From contig NZ_AFUE01000008.1 in NCBI RefSeq assembly GCF_000222765.1, positions 288,566-352,565 of the forward strand: DNA of 64,000 bases, given 5' to 3'. The notes below the pieces were generated by a model. That model was not told where the DNA came from. It saw only the letters and a list, made by a program, of their open reading frames with translations, and did no database searches. The stretch is from Streptococcus cristatus ATCC 51100 (GTDB taxonomy: Bacteria; Bacillota; Bacilli; Lactobacillales; Streptococcaceae). The position numbers and the translations under genes are program-made. Each line of letters opens with the position of its first letter. Position 1 is the first letter of the stretch. This document shows, piece after piece, positions 1 to 9,326 of this stretch.

Positions 1-489
1 CCTGATATGCAGGAGTATTCCCTAGTCTACTCTGAAAATACGCCCGCTTATGCGCTAGCAGAGCGATTAGGTGGTATGGATAAGGCCTACAGCATGTTTG
101 AAAGGTATGGTCGGTCAAAAGCTAAAATCAAGACGATTAGTAGAGAGAATAAAACAACAACGGACTACTATATTCAAGTTCTGGAGTATCTGTGGAATAA
201 TCAAGAAAAATACAAGGACATTCTTTATTTTATCGGTGTTTCCTTCCCTGGTGAATATTATAAACGTTATTTATACGATTTGACAATTTACCAAAAGCCT
301 GGGTATGTTAGAGAGGCTCTTAATGTTGATGCTATTGTCATGGAGGAGAAGCCCTATATTGTGGCACTTTATACAGCCTATCTAGGTGGCAGCACAGAGG
401 CCAGTGAGGAGATCAGCGGAGTTGGTATTGATCAGGTCGGTCAAATTGCCTATATCATCAATGAGTGGCACCGGGTCAACATGAATTAA
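1..489 (+). CDS. C-terminal part of a serine hydrolase (beta-lactamase class A-like), cut by the window edge
   Basis: The reading frame is open from the first base, so the N-terminus lies outside the window; the first Met at base 7 need not be the start. The visible 160 residues contain a Ser-Glu-Asn triplet (residues 9-11, counted from that Met) that fits the SxN motif. A Lys-Pro-Gly triplet (97-99), followed by a beta-strand-like stretch, fits the KTG-like motif of class A beta-lactamase or penicillin-recognising enzymes. The SxxK serine would lie upstream and cannot be checked. In streptococci such proteins are usually surface serine hydrolases rather than resistance enzymes. The assignment rests on motif order only. 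Alternative: an unrelated hypothetical protein. Confidence 0.5.
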   Translation, partial: PDMQEYSLVYSENTPAYALAERLGGMDKAYSMFERYGRSKAKIKTISRENKTTTDYYIQVLEYLWNNQEKYKDILYFIGVSFPGEYYKRYLYDLTIYQKPGYVREALNVDAIVMEEKPYIVALYTAYLGGSTEASEEISGVGIDQVGQIAYIINEWHRVNMN

Positions 490-621
490 AATCGGCCCAG
501 CAACTAGGCTCTGCAATGAACCTGCTGAATGAGGCTGTTTTATAGAAAATAGTTGTAGAATGGGAGTTGATCCTCGCATTTTGTTCTGAATATGAGTTTT
601 CTGACCAGCTTTTTGAGAGGA

Positions 622-649
622 TTGACATCTGGGAGGAAAAAGGTATAAT
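622..649 (+). promoter_or_regulatory. Promoter of the YhfC-like gene
   Basis: A TTGACA hexamer at 622-627 and a perfect TATAAT at 644-649 are 16 bp apart, placing transcription start about 30 bases before the ATG at 686. This is a sigma-A type promoter seen directly in the sequence. Confidence 0.8.
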
Positions 650-685
650 TCTAGTAAAACTTTTAATAGTTGAGGAGACGATTTC

Positions 686-1465
686 ATGCTTCAAACGCAT
701 ATTTTGATTGCTATGGTGCTGATTTTAGCCGCTGTAGTTATTCCAGTAATTTATTTTAAAAAGACCAAGCAGATTTCCCTGCTTGTTTTCCTCTTGGGAG
801 GGGTTGGATTTTATCTGTCTAGTCAGATTTTCGAAAATCTCCTACATCGATTGGTTCTACAGCCTCAGGCTGATGGAACGATTGCTCTAATGAAAAATGC
901 TCCCTTGCTCTATGTTTTGTATGGCATTGCAACGGCGGCTATCTTTGAGGAGACAGCGCGCTATGTGATTTTTCGATATTTGCAAAAGAAGCGTCCACTG
1001 ACTATCGGTGATAGTCTAGCCTATGGTTTAGGCCATGGCGGGATCGAAGCTCTTTTCATCGGCATTTCAGGTCTCTTGAGTCTGTTTGTCCTCGCTCATC
1101 TAGTCAGCCAAGGGGACAGCACCTTGCTAGCGCAATTACCCCAAACGATGATTTCTTATGTGCAAAAACTACAGGCAGGTCAAATTTACTTACTGGCTTT
1201 CGAGCGGATTTTAGCACTTGCAATCCAAGTATTCTTGACTTTCTGGGTTTGGACGGCTGTCAAAGACAAAAAAATGAGCTATTTTCTTGCGGCTCTGGGC
1301 TTTCATGCTTTGATTGATTTGGCTCCTGCTCTGGTTCAAGTTGGTTGGCTGACTCAGCCGATTCTGGTTGAAGTGATTATTTTGGTAGAATTTCTTGCTC
1401 TGGTATTTCTGACTAAGAAGTTTCTATTGGTGAACATTTTTGATACTAAGGGAAAAAATGCTTAA
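686..1465 (+). CDS. YhfC-family glutamic-type intramembrane protease-like protein
   Basis: A 259-residue polytopic membrane protein with about seven hydrophobic segments starting at the N-terminus. It carries the two hallmarks of the YhfC family, related to CPBP/Rce1 proteases: a Glu-Glu-x-x-Arg motif near residue 90 (EETARY) and a Gly-x-Gly-His-Gly-Gly-x-Glu motif near residue 112. In this superfamily these residues form a membrane-embedded active site; the substrate is unknown. The ATG at 686 follows a TTGAGGAG ribosome site. It is monocistronic: a good promoter lies upstream and a terminator downstream at 1519-1551. The family call is fairly secure from the motifs; proteolytic activity is inference. 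Confidence 0.75.
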   Translation: MLQTHILIAMVLILAAVVIPVIYFKKTKQISLLVFLLGGVGFYLSSQIFENLLHRLVLQPQADGTIALMKNAPLLYVLYGIATAAIFEETARYVIFRYLQKKRPLTIGDSLAYGLGHGGIEALFIGISGLLSLFVLAHLVSQGDSTLLAQLPQTMISYVQKLQAGQIYLLAFERILALAIQVFLTFWVWTAVKDKKMSYFLAALGFHALIDLAPALVQVGWLTQPILVEVIILVEFLALVFLTKKFLLVNIFDTKGKNA

Positions 1466-1518
1466 TCAAGCTCAAGTAAAGTAGGTAAGGGTTTAAACAA
1501 GATTAGATAGTAAGGGAA

Positions 1519-1551
1519 GGTTAGGACAAAAGGGTCCTAGCCTCTCTTTTT
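1519..1551 (+). terminator. Terminator of the YhfC-like gene
   Basis: GGTTAGGAC (1519-1527) pairs with GTCCTAGCC (1534-1542) with one G-U pair, followed by a T-rich run. The same hairpin sequence, with gaggctgggac on its left arm, recurs at 13344, so it belongs to a repeated intergenic family. Confidence 0.75.
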
Positions 1552-1726
1552 GTTAGAAAAGGATTCTTAATGTACTTAGCAGGAGTATTTAAACGGTCTG
1601 ATAGAACTTTTAAAACGAATTCTTGAAGCAAGCGAGTAAAGCTAAATTGCTACTGATTTACTTTCATATTATTCTTTTTACTAAAATAAAATAGTCTGAT
1701 AATTTCTGTTTTTGGAAGCGGATTTA

Positions 1727-1735
1727 TGCTATAAT
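1727..1735 (+). promoter_or_regulatory. Extended -10 promoter of flp
   Basis: TGCTATAAT gives an extended -10 (TGn plus a perfect TATAAT at 1730-1735). No good -35 hexamer is visible upstream. It lies 27 bases before the flp ATG, with an AGAAGGG ribosome site in between. Confidence 0.6.
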
Positions 1736-1761
1736 ACTAATAGCAAGTAAGAAGGGTTATT

Positions 1762-2448
1762 ATGATCAATAAGGAACATTATCAGATTATTAGACGGCAT
1801 CCAGCATTTGCACATTTTCCTGTGGAAATTTTTGATAAGATTGCTATTGAGATTCAATTCCGCAAGATTCCCAAGGGACAGATTATCTTCTTTTCAGGGG
1901 ACCGTAGAGATCGCCTTTTCCTCCTGCATCGAGGCTATGTTCGTATCGAACAGTATGATTCAACTGATACTTTTTCTTATATGGATTATATTAAAATGAA
2001 TAGTGTGTTTCCATATGGAGGTATGTTTTTCGATGAGCGTTATCATTATACGGCTAGCGCGGTCACCAATGTCGAATATTTCAGCATTCCTATGGACTTG
2101 TTTGAAGACTATTCAAAAAAGAATGTGGATCAGCTGCTATTCATCACCAAGCATTTATCACAGATTTTAGAGTTTCAGGAATTGCGCTTACGCAATGTTG
2201 TCTCGGCAAGTGCGACGGACCGTGTAACCCAGTCTCTATCTATTTTATGCATGGATCTGTGCAAAGAGCAGGATACACTTCCATTTCCAATGAGTATGAA
2301 AGAGTTGGCCAAGTTAGGAGCCACCACACGTGAAACAGTCAATCAGGTTCTAAAAAAACTAAGAGAAGAAGGAGCGATTGACTACGAGCATAAAAAATTG
2401 ACATTTAAGAATAAAGATTACTTTATGAGATATTTTGAAGGGAGCTAA
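1762..2448 (+). CDS. flp: Crp/Fnr-family regulator (Flp-type), upstream of the arginine deiminase operon
   Basis: A 228-residue cytoplasmic regulator. Residues 20-125 form a cyclic-nucleotide-binding-like beta roll and residues 150-215 a winged helix. The recognition region reads MSMKELAKLGATTRETVNQV, typical of Crp/Fnr. No N-terminal cysteine cluster for an iron-sulphur centre is present, so direct Fnr-type oxygen sensing is unlikely. In S. gordonii and S. suis an Fnr-like protein encoded next to arcA activates the arginine deiminase genes. The same placement here, about 300 bp upstream of arcA on the same strand, supports that role. The gene has its own promoter and its stop codon lies inside a terminator hairpin, so it is transcribed separately from arcA. 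Confidence 0.85.
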   Translation: MINKEHYQIIRRHPAFAHFPVEIFDKIAIEIQFRKIPKGQIIFFSGDRRDRLFLLHRGYVRIEQYDSTDTFSYMDYIKMNSVFPYGGMFFDERYHYTASAVTNVEYFSIPMDLFEDYSKKNVDQLLFITKHLSQILEFQELRLRNVVSASATDRVTQSLSILCMDLCKEQDTLPFPMSMKELAKLGATTRETVNQVLKKLREEGAIDYEHKKLTFKNKDYFMRYFEGS

Positions 2449-2472
2449 TCAATCATTTGATTGGCTTTTTTC
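2443..2472 (+). terminator. Terminator of flp
   Basis: AGCTAATCAA (2443-2452) pairs with TTGATTGGCT (2457-2466) around a TCAT loop and is followed by a run of Ts. The flp stop codon is within the 5' arm. Confidence 0.8.
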
Positions 2473-2752
2473 AAACATTTTTACACATTTAAAAGTTTTT
2501 TCTGATCATATTCTAATATTAATTGAACATATATTTTTTACAAAAAAATATATATTCCTAAAAATAATAGAACAACCAAAATATGCAAAGAAAACGCTTT
2601 AAAATAAATAAATATGATAATGTTTTATAAAAAAAGCAAAGGATTTGGCATTTGTAATGTAAGATTTTAGGTGTAAGCCTTTCCAATCCATGATAGAATA
2701 ATAGCATAAAAGGGATTGGGAAACCAAACCTCAACGAAAAGGAGGACAATAG
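2473..2752 (+). promoter_or_regulatory. arcA regulatory region
   Basis: This 280-bp AT-rich gap before arcA holds several sites. An inverted repeat of 15-bp arms with one mismatch lies at 2525-2557 (GAACATATATTTTTT and its partner, 3-base loop). A cre-like element, AGAAAACGCTTTAA, is at 2589-2602. TGTAA motifs repeat at about 2653-2678. An extended -10, TGATAGAAT, is at 2691-2699. No good -35 is visible, as expected for an activator-dependent promoter. S. gordonii arcA is known to be activated by Flp and ArcR and repressed by CcpA; assigning each site to one regulator is inference. Confidence 0.6.
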
Positions 2753-3982
2753 ATGTCTACACATCCAATTCATGTTTTCTCAGAAATTGGAAAACTGAAA
2801 AAAGTTATGTTGCACCGTCCGGGCAAAGAGCTGGAAAACTTGCTACCGGACTACCTAGAACGTCTTCTTTTTGATGACATTCCTTTCTTGGAAGATGCTC
2901 AAAAAGAACACGATGCATTCGCTCAAGCTCTTCGTGATGAAGGAATTGAAGTTCTTTATCTCGAAAAATTGGCTGCTGAATCCTTGATTTCTCCAGAAAT
3001 TCGTGAACAGTTCATCGAAGAATATTTGGAAGAAGCAAATATTCGTGGACGTGAAACTAAGAAAGCTATTCGTGAATTGCTGCATGGTATCAAGGACAAC
3101 CAAGAGTTGGTTGAAAAAACAATGGCAGGGGTTCAAAAAGCTGAATTGCCAGAAATTCCTGACGAAGCGAAGGGTCTGACTGACTTGGTAGAATCAGATT
3201 ATCCATTTGCGATTGATCCAATGCCAAACCTTTACTTCACACGCGATCCATTTGCAACCATTGGTAATGCCGTATCGCTCAACCACATGTTTGCTGATAC
3301 TCGTAACCGTGAAACACTTTACGGTAAATACATCTTCAAATATCACCCAGAATATGCTGGAAAAGTGGAATTGGTTTACAACCGTGAAGAAGATACTCGT
3401 ATCGAAGGTGGAGATGAGTTAGTTCTTTCTAAAGATGTATTGGCAGTTGGTATTTCTCAACGTACAGATGCAGCATCTATCGAAAAACTTTTGGTGAACA
3501 TCTTCAAGAAGAATGTTGGCTTCAAGAAAGTATTGGCATTTGAATTTGCTAACAACCGTAAATTCATGCACTTAGACACTGTCTTCACTATGGTTGACTA
3601 TGACAAGTTCACCATTCACCCAGAAATCGAAGGCGACCTTCGTGTTTACTCAGTCACTTATGAAAACGAAAAACTGAAGATCGTTGAAGAAAAAGGTGAC
3701 TTGGCTGAGCTTCTGGCTCAAAACCTTGGCGTAGAAAAAGTTCATTTGATTCGTTGTGGTGGTGGCAATATCGTAGCAGCTGGACGTGAACAATGGAATG
3801 ACGGTTCTAACACCTTGACTATCGCTCCTGGTGTGGTAGTAGTGTATGACCGCAATACCGTAACCAACAAGATTTTGGAAGAATACGGGCTTCGCTTGAT
3901 TAAGATTCGCGGAAGTGAATTGGTTCGGGGCCGTGGTGGACCTCGTTGTATGTCTATGCCATTTGAACGTGAAGAAGTTTAA
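2753..3982 (+). CDS. arcA: Arginine deiminase
   Basis: Hydrolyses arginine to citrulline and ammonia, the first step of the arginine deiminase pathway, which yields ATP and counters acid in the cytoplasm. The 409-residue length is normal. The FTRDP motif (Asp near residue 165), the RIEGGDE motif, the His-Leu-Asp triplet near residue 273 and the nucleophilic cysteine at residue 399 in the C-terminal GGPRCMSMP motif are all present, so it should be active. The ATG at 2753 follows a strong AAGGAGG. It is the first gene of the arc operon; arcB follows after 57 bases. Codon use is strongly biased to highly expressed codons, as in arcB and arcC. Confidence 0.98.
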   Translation: MSTHPIHVFSEIGKLKKVMLHRPGKELENLLPDYLERLLFDDIPFLEDAQKEHDAFAQALRDEGIEVLYLEKLAAESLISPEIREQFIEEYLEEANIRGRETKKAIRELLHGIKDNQELVEKTMAGVQKAELPEIPDEAKGLTDLVESDYPFAIDPMPNLYFTRDPFATIGNAVSLNHMFADTRNRETLYGKYIFKYHPEYAGKVELVYNREEDTRIEGGDELVLSKDVLAVGISQRTDAASIEKLLVNIFKKNVGFKKVLAFEFANNRKFMHLDTVFTMVDYDKFTIHPEIEGDLRVYSVTYENEKLKIVEEKGDLAELLAQNLGVEKVHLIRCGGGNIVAAGREQWNDGSNTLTIAPGVVVVYDRNTVTNKILEEYGLRLIKIRGSELVRGRGGPRCMSMPFEREEV

Positions 3983-4039
3983 TTCGTGTTCGACAATTTA
4001 TCAATAGAAATTTAATAACTAGAAAGAGGAAATAACAGA

Positions 4040-5056
4040 ATGACACATTCAGTATTCCAAGGACGTAGCTTCCTTGCAGAAAAAGACTTTACTCGTGCAG
4101 AATTAGAATACCTAATCGGACTTTCAGCTCATTTGAAAGACTTGAAGAAACGCAATATTCAGCACCACTATCTTGCTGGTAAGAATATCGCTCTCTTGTT
4201 TGAAAAAACATCTACTCGTACGCGTGCAGCCTTTACTACAGCAGCTATCGACCTTGGTGCACATCCAGAATACCTTGGTGCTAATGATATTCAGCTTGGT
4301 AAGAAAGAATCTACAGAAGATACTGCTAAAGTATTGGGACGTATGTTTGACGGGATTGAATTCCGCGGTTTCAGCCAACGCATGGTAGAAGAATTGGCAG
4401 AATTCTCAGGTGTTCCAGTATGGAATGGTTTGACTGACGAATGGCACCCAACTCAAATGCTTGCTGACTACTTGACAGTTCAAGAAAACTTTGGTCGTTT
4501 GGAAGGATTGACATTGGTATACTGTGGTGATGGACGTAACAACGTTGCCAACAGCTTGCTCGTAACAGGAGCTATCCTTGGCGTTAATGTTCACATCTTC
4601 TCACCAAAAGAACTCTTCCCAGAAAAAGAAATTGTTGAATTGGCAGAAGGCTTTGCTAAAGAAAGCGGCGCACACATCCTCATCACGGAAGACGCAGACG
4701 AAGCTGTTAAAGGTGCAGATGTACTTTACACAGACGTTTGGGTATCTATGGGTGAAGAAGACAAATTCGCAGAACGCGTTGCACTTTTGAAACCTTACCA
4801 AGTTAACATGGAATTGGTGAAGAAAGCTGACAATGAAGACTTGATCTTCTTGCACTGCTTGCCAGCATTCCACGATACAAATACTGTATACGGTAAAGAT
4901 GTCGCTGAAAAATTTGGCGTAGAAGAAATGGAAGTAACAGACGAAGTCTTCCGCAGCAAATACGCTCGCCACTTTGACCAAGCAGAAAACCGTATGCACA
5001 CAATCAAAGCTGTTATGGCTGCTACACTCGGCAACCTTTACATTCCAAAAGTATAA
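4040..5056 (+). CDS. arcB: Ornithine carbamoyltransferase, catabolic
   Basis: Converts citrulline and phosphate to ornithine and carbamoyl phosphate, the second step of the arginine deiminase pathway. The 338 residues include the carbamoyl-phosphate-binding Ser-Thr-Arg-Thr-Arg (58-62), His-Pro-Thr-Gln near residue 136, and the catalytic His-Cys-Leu-Pro near 272-275. Context next to arcA and arcC indicates the catabolic rather than the biosynthetic enzyme. AGAGGAA precedes the ATG. A hairpin with T-run follows the gene at 5084-5121 and may lower transcription into arcC. Confidence 0.97.
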   Translation: MTHSVFQGRSFLAEKDFTRAELEYLIGLSAHLKDLKKRNIQHHYLAGKNIALLFEKTSTRTRAAFTTAAIDLGAHPEYLGANDIQLGKKESTEDTAKVLGRMFDGIEFRGFSQRMVEELAEFSGVPVWNGLTDEWHPTQMLADYLTVQENFGRLEGLTLVYCGDGRNNVANSLLVTGAILGVNVHIFSPKELFPEKEIVELAEGFAKESGAHILITEDADEAVKGADVLYTDVWVSMGEEDKFAERVALLKPYQVNMELVKKADNEDLIFLHCLPAFHDTNTVYGKDVAEKFGVEEMEVTDEVFRSKYARHFDQAENRMHTIKAVMAATLGNLYIPKV

Positions 5057-5083
5057 TTTATAAACCGTAATACCAACAGCTAT

Positions 5084-5121
5084 GAGGGCTGCGACTAATA
5101 GCTTTAGTCCAGTCCTCTTTT
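5084..5121 (+). terminator. Intra-operon terminator-like hairpin between arcB and arcC
   Basis: The arm GAGGGCTGCGACTA pairs imperfectly with TTAGTCCAGTCCTC and is followed by TTTTAT. It lies between co-directional arc genes with no obvious strong promoter after it, so it probably acts as a partial terminator or mRNA stabiliser. That role is inferred. Confidence 0.6.
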
Positions 5122-5214
5122 ATATGATGGAAATCTGTTATTTCTTATAAAAATTTGAAAAAATATTAAACCGAAATCTAAAGGCATTCAATTGAATGTG
5201 ATAAAGGAGAATTT

Positions 5215-6162
5215 ATGGCAAATCGTAAAATAGTAGTGGCTTTGGGAGGAAATGCGATTCTTTCTTCTGATCCATCAGCAAAAGCTCAACAAGAAGCTTT
5301 GGTGGAAACAGCCAAGCACCTTGTAAAATTGATCAAAAATGGGGATGATTTGATCATCACTCACGGTAATGGTCCTCAAGTTGGAAATCTTTTGCTCCAA
5401 CACTTGGCGGCTGATTCTGAAAAGAACCCTGCTTTCCCACTAGATTCACTTGTTGCTATGACAGAAGGTAGCATCGGTTTCTGGCTGCAAAATGCCTTGC
5501 AGAATGCTCTCTTGGATGAAGGCATCGAAAAAGATGTTGCTTCAGTTGTGACACAAGTTGTTGTCGATAAGAATGACCCAGCTTTTGTCAACTTGAGCAA
5601 ACCAATCGGTCCTTTCTACTCAGAAGAAGAAGCAAAAGTAGAAGCTGAAAAGAGCGGAGCAACTTTCAAAGAGGATGCTGGTCGTGGCTGGCGTAAGGTC
5701 GTTGCTTCACCAAAACCTGTTGATATCAAGGAAATCGAAACAATTCGTACCCTCTTGAATGCTGGTCAAGTGGTCGTTGCTGCTGGTGGTGGCGGTATCC
5801 CAGTCATCAAGGAAGACAACGGTCATTTGGCTGGTGTTGAAGCTGTTATTGATAAAGACTTTGCTTCTCAACGCTTGGCAGAATTAGTCGAAGCTGACCT
5901 CTTCATCGTCTTGACTGGTGTAGATTACGTCTTTGTCAACTATAACAAACCAGACCAAGAAAAGTTGGAACATGTGAATGTTGCTCAGCTGGAAGAATAT
6001 ATCAAACAAGACCAATTTGCCCCTGGCAGCATGCTTCCAAAAGTAGAAGCAGCTATCGCTTTTGTCAACGGTCGTCCAGAAGGAAAAGCAGTTATTACTT
6101 CCCTTGAAAATCTTGGCGCTTTGATCGAATCTGAAAGCGGCACAATTATTGAAAAAGAATAA
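5215..6162 (+). CDS. arcC: Carbamate kinase
   Basis: Transfers phosphate from carbamoyl phosphate to ADP, giving ATP, CO2 and ammonia; this is the energy-yielding last step of the pathway. The 315 residues begin with the amino-acid-kinase glycine loop (VVALGGNAI), continue with the THGNGPQVG motif near residue 48, and contain a Gly-rich [11 protein letters not shown] segment near residue 190. The length is typical. The ATG is preceded by AAAGGAGAA. It is separated from arcB by 158 bp with a hairpin and from arcD by 212 bp that hold another promoter-like region. Confidence 0.97.
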   Translation: MANRKIVVALGGNAILSSDPSAKAQQEALVETAKHLVKLIKNGDDLIITHGNGPQVGNLLLQHLAADSEKNPAFPLDSLVAMTEGSIGFWLQNALQNALLDEGIEKDVASVVTQVVVDKNDPAFVNLSKPIGPFYSEEEAKVEAEKSGATFKEDAGRGWRKVVASPKPVDIKEIETIRTLLNAGQVVVAAGGGGIPVIKEDNGHLAGVEAVIDKDFASQRLAELVEADLFIVLTGVDYVFVNYNKPDQEKLEHVNVAQLEEYIKQDQFAPGSMLPKVEAAIAFVNGRPEGKAVITSLENLGALIESESGTIIEKE

Positions 6163-6374
6163 GCTATTTTACTAGTAAAATATATGGTATTTCTAACGTC
6201 TTTATATCAAGTTAGGAATATTTCTTGAAAATAAATGCGATATTTTCAAAAAATACTAGTTTTTTAGACCTTAATGTGGTAAAATAAATATAAATAGAAA
6301 GCGTTTTTCTTAAATATTTATTTAAGAAAGTGGTTGGTTTTTTGCACTTTGTTAGACATTAGGAGGAAAAACAA
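6163..6374 (+). promoter_or_regulatory. Second promoter/cre-like region upstream of arcD
   Basis: Several small palindromes lie here. An extended -10, TGGTAAAAT, is at 6277-6285. A cre-like sequence AGAAAGCGTTTTTC follows at 6296-6309, overlapping by three bases a perfect inverted repeat at 6307-6328 (TTCTTAAAT / ATTTAAGAA, 4-base loop). This arrangement suggests a CcpA-controlled internal promoter for arcD-arcT. The sites are seen; their use is inferred. Confidence 0.5.
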
Positions 6375-7889
6375 ATGAGTGAAAAAGCTAAAAAAGGGTT
6401 TAAGATGCCTTCATCTTACACCGTCTTGTTGATAATCATTGCTATTATGGCAGTGTTGACTTGGATCATTCCTGCGGGTGCCTTTGTGGATGGTGTTTAC
6501 AAAGCCCAACCTCAAAATCCGCAAGGGATTTGGGATGTCCTCATGGCACCGATTCGGGCTATGCTAGGTACTCATCCAGAGGAAGGATCGCTGATTAAAG
6601 AAACCAGCGCAGCGATTGATGTAGCCTTCTTCATCCTCATGGTTGGTGGTTTCCTTGGCGTTGTCAATGAAACTGGTATGCTAGATACTGGTATTGCTTC
6701 TATTGTGAAGAAATACAAGGGCCGCGAAAAGATGTTGATTTTGGTTCTCATGCCTTTGTTTGCCCTCGGTGGTACAACTTATGGTATGGGTGAAGAAACC
6801 ATGGCCTTCTATCCTCTCCTTGTGCCAGTTATGATGGCCGTTGGATTTGATAGCTTGACTGGGGTTGCTATTATCTTGCTCGGTTCACAGATTGGATGTT
6901 TGGCATCTACCTTGAATCCATTTGCAACAGGTATCGCTTCATCAACTGCTGGTGTAAGTCTTGGTGAAGGAATTATCCTTCGTTTGATCTTCTGGTTTGT
7001 CTTGACTGGTCTTAGTACTTGGTTTGTTTATCGCTATGCAGATAAGATCCAAAAAGATCCAACTAAGTCTCTCACTTATGCAACACGTGAAGAAGATATG
7101 AAATTCTTCAATGTTGGAGATGATGAAGAAAACGTTAATTCAACTCTTACTAAGAAACAAAAACATGTCTTCGTACTCTTTGTTCTTACTTTCGTCTTGA
7201 TGGTATTGAGCTTCATTCCATGGACAGGCCTTCATATTAACCTTTTTGATAACTTCAACACTTGGTTGACTGGTCTTCCAGTTATCGGTAAGATTATTGG
7301 TTCATCTACAGCTGCTTTGGGTACTTGGTACTTCCCAGAAGGCGCAATGCTCTTCGCCTTTATGGGTATCCTTATTGGTGTTGTTTATGGTCTTAAAGAA
7401 GACAAGATTATCTCTGCTTTTATGAATGGTGCTGCTGACTTGCTCAGTGTAGCCTTGATCGTAGCAATTGCTCGTGGTATCCAAGTTATCATGAACGATG
7501 GTATGATTACAGATACTATCCTCAACTGGGGTAAAGAAGGCCTGAGCGGTCTGTCTTCACAAGTCTTTATCGTTTTGACTTATATCTTCTATCTGCCTAT
7601 GTCATTCTTGATCCCATCTTCATCTGGTCTTGCCAGCGCGACTATGGGTATCATGGCTCCGCTCGGAGAATTTGTCAATGTGCGTCCTAGCTTGATTATC
7701 ACTGCTTACCAATCTGCTTCAGGTGTCTTGAACTTGATCGCACCAACATCTGGTATTGTGATGGGAGCTCTTGCACTTGGACGTATCAACATTGGTACTT
7801 GGTGGAAATTCATGGGCAAACTTGTAGTTGCTATCATTGTAGTGACCATTGCTCTCCTTCTTCTTGGAACGTTCATTCCATTCCTATAA
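6375..7889 (+). CDS. arcD: Arginine-ornithine antiporter, YfcC family
   Basis: A 504-residue integral membrane protein with about 12 hydrophobic segments and an internal hydrophilic loop near residues 220-260. It resembles the YfcC/C4-dicarboxylate-like transporter family used as ArcD in oral streptococci, rather than the APC-type ArcD of Pseudomonas. By position between arcC and arcT it should exchange extracellular arginine for ornithine. AGGAGGAAA precedes the ATG. Transport specificity is inferred from the operon. Confidence 0.9.
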   Translation: MSEKAKKGFKMPSSYTVLLIIIAIMAVLTWIIPAGAFVDGVYKAQPQNPQGIWDVLMAPIRAMLGTHPEEGSLIKETSAAIDVAFFILMVGGFLGVVNETGMLDTGIASIVKKYKGREKMLILVLMPLFALGGTTYGMGEETMAFYPLLVPVMMAVGFDSLTGVAIILLGSQIGCLASTLNPFATGIASSTAGVSLGEGIILRLIFWFVLTGLSTWFVYRYADKIQKDPTKSLTYATREEDMKFFNVGDDEENVNSTLTKKQKHVFVLFVLTFVLMVLSFIPWTGLHINLFDNFNTWLTGLPVIGKIIGSSTAALGTWYFPEGAMLFAFMGILIGVVYGLKEDKIISAFMNGAADLLSVALIVAIARGIQVIMNDGMITDTILNWGKEGLSGLSSQVFIVLTYIFYLPMSFLIPSSSGLASATMGIMAPLGEFVNVRPSLIITAYQSASGVLNLIAPTSGIVMGALALGRINIGTWWKFMGKLVVAIIVVTIALLLLGTFIPFL

Positions 7890-7909
7890 AGAGTGAGTGA
7901 GGTAATTCC

Positions 7910-9244
7910 ATGAAAACATATATAACAAATCAAGTTAAAGATGAATTTCTTACATCATTAAAGACTTTGATTTCCTACCCTTCGGTACTTAACGAAGGAG
8001 AAAATGGAACACCTTTTGGACAAGCAATTCAAGATGTCCTAGAAAAAACTTTAGAGATTTGTCGAAGTTTAGGTTTCACTACCTATCTTGACCCTAAAGG
8101 TTATTACGGATATGCAGAAATCGGTCAGGGAGCAGAGCTCCTGGCCGTTCTCTGTCATTTGGATGTTGTTCCATCAGGTGATGAAGCGGATTGGCGGACA
8201 CCGCCATTTGAGTCAACTATCAAAGATGGCTGGATCTTCGGACGTGGTGTCCAAGATGATAAGGGACCATCTATGGCTGCTCTCTACGCAGTTAAGGCTC
8301 TGTTAGATAGCGGAGTTGAATTTAAAAAGCGGGTTCGTTTTATCTTTGGTACGGACGAGGAGACGCTCTGGCGCTGCATGGGACGGTACAATGAACTAGA
8401 AGAAACAGCAACGCTTGGCTTTGCACCAGATTCTTCTTTCCCTCTGACCTATGCTGAAAAAGGCCTCTTGCAAGTCAAGCTGCATGGTACTGGCTCAGAT
8501 CAGCTGGAGCTAGAAGCAGGAGCAGCCTTTAATGTTGTGCCTGGCAAGGCTAGCTATCAAGGGGAGCTTTTAGAGCAGGTCGTGGCAGGTTTGCAGGCAG
8601 CTTCTTTTGACTACGAGCAAAATGACCAACAAGTCACTGTTCTCGGTCTACCTAAGCATGCCAAGGATGCAGCTGAAGGTATCAATGCTATTGTTCGGCT
8701 AGCGACAGTTTTGCAGCCTTTACAAGCTCATCCTGCTCTGGCCTTTATTGCAGAAGCGGTGGGAGAAGATGCGACTGGTAGCCGTTTATTTGGTGATATT
8801 TCGGATGAACCGTCTGGCATACTTTCCTTTAATATTGCAGGTCTGACACTGAACTCAGAAAGGTCTGAAATCCGTATTGATATTCGGATTCCTGTCTTAG
8901 CGGATAAAGATCAGTTAGTGGCAAAACTAGCGGATATTGCTGGGCGCTACCAGCTGGACTATGAAGAGTTTGACTATCTGGCTCCGCTTTATGTACCTAA
9001 GGACAGCGAACTGGTCAGCACCCTGATGGCTATCTACCAAGAAAAGACTGGCGATACTAGTCCAGCTATGTCCTCTGGTGGGGCAACCTTTGCTCGGACT
9101 ATGCCAAATTGTGTGGCCTTTGGCGCTCTTTTCCCAGGAGTAGAGCAGACGGAACATCAGGCCAATGAACGAGCGTCTTTGGAAGATCTCTATCGTGCGA
9201 TGGATATCTATGCTGAGACTATTTTCCGCTTGGCAGGGGAGTAA
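7910..9244 (+). CDS. arcT: M20-family metallopeptidase/aminoacylase of the arc operon
   Basis: A 444-residue PepV/M20-type hydrolase starting 20 bases after arcD. It has the metal-site motifs LCHLDVVPSGD near residue 75-85, GRGVQDDKGP near 105-115 and GTDEE near 145-150, then a dimerisation domain and a C-terminal SGGATFAR region. In streptococcal arc operons the gene at this place is called arcT; it may release arginine from peptides or N-acyl derivatives, but its substrate is not established. A bidirectional terminator at 9296-9325 closes the operon. Confidence 0.85.
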   Translation: MKTYITNQVKDEFLTSLKTLISYPSVLNEGENGTPFGQAIQDVLEKTLEICRSLGFTTYLDPKGYYGYAEIGQGAELLAVLCHLDVVPSGDEADWRTPPFESTIKDGWIFGRGVQDDKGPSMAALYAVKALLDSGVEFKKRVRFIFGTDEETLWRCMGRYNELEETATLGFAPDSSFPLTYAEKGLLQVKLHGTGSDQLELEAGAAFNVVPGKASYQGELLEQVVAGLQAASFDYEQNDQQVTVLGLPKHAKDAAEGINAIVRLATVLQPLQAHPALAFIAEAVGEDATGSRLFGDISDEPSGILSFNIAGLTLNSERSEIRIDIRIPVLADKDQLVAKLADIAGRYQLDYEEFDYLAPLYVPKDSELVSTLMAIYQEKTGDTSPAMSSGGATFARTMPNCVAFGALFPGVEQTEHQANERASLEDLYRAMDIYAETIFRLAGE

Positions 9245-9295
9245 AATTGCTAGGATAGATGTTAGTTCTACTAATTTTCTTGGCAAAAAATGACA

Positions 9296-9325
9296 AAAGA
9301 GTTGGATTTTCCAACTCTTTTTTTT
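9296..9325. terminator. Bidirectional terminator between arcT and arcR
   Basis: AAAGAGTTGG (9296-9305) pairs with CCAACTCTTT (9311-9320) and continues into a T-run. The outer flanks ATGACAAA and TTTGTCAT extend the stem, so it can stop transcription from both converging operons. Confidence 0.9.
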
Positions 9326-9326
9326 G

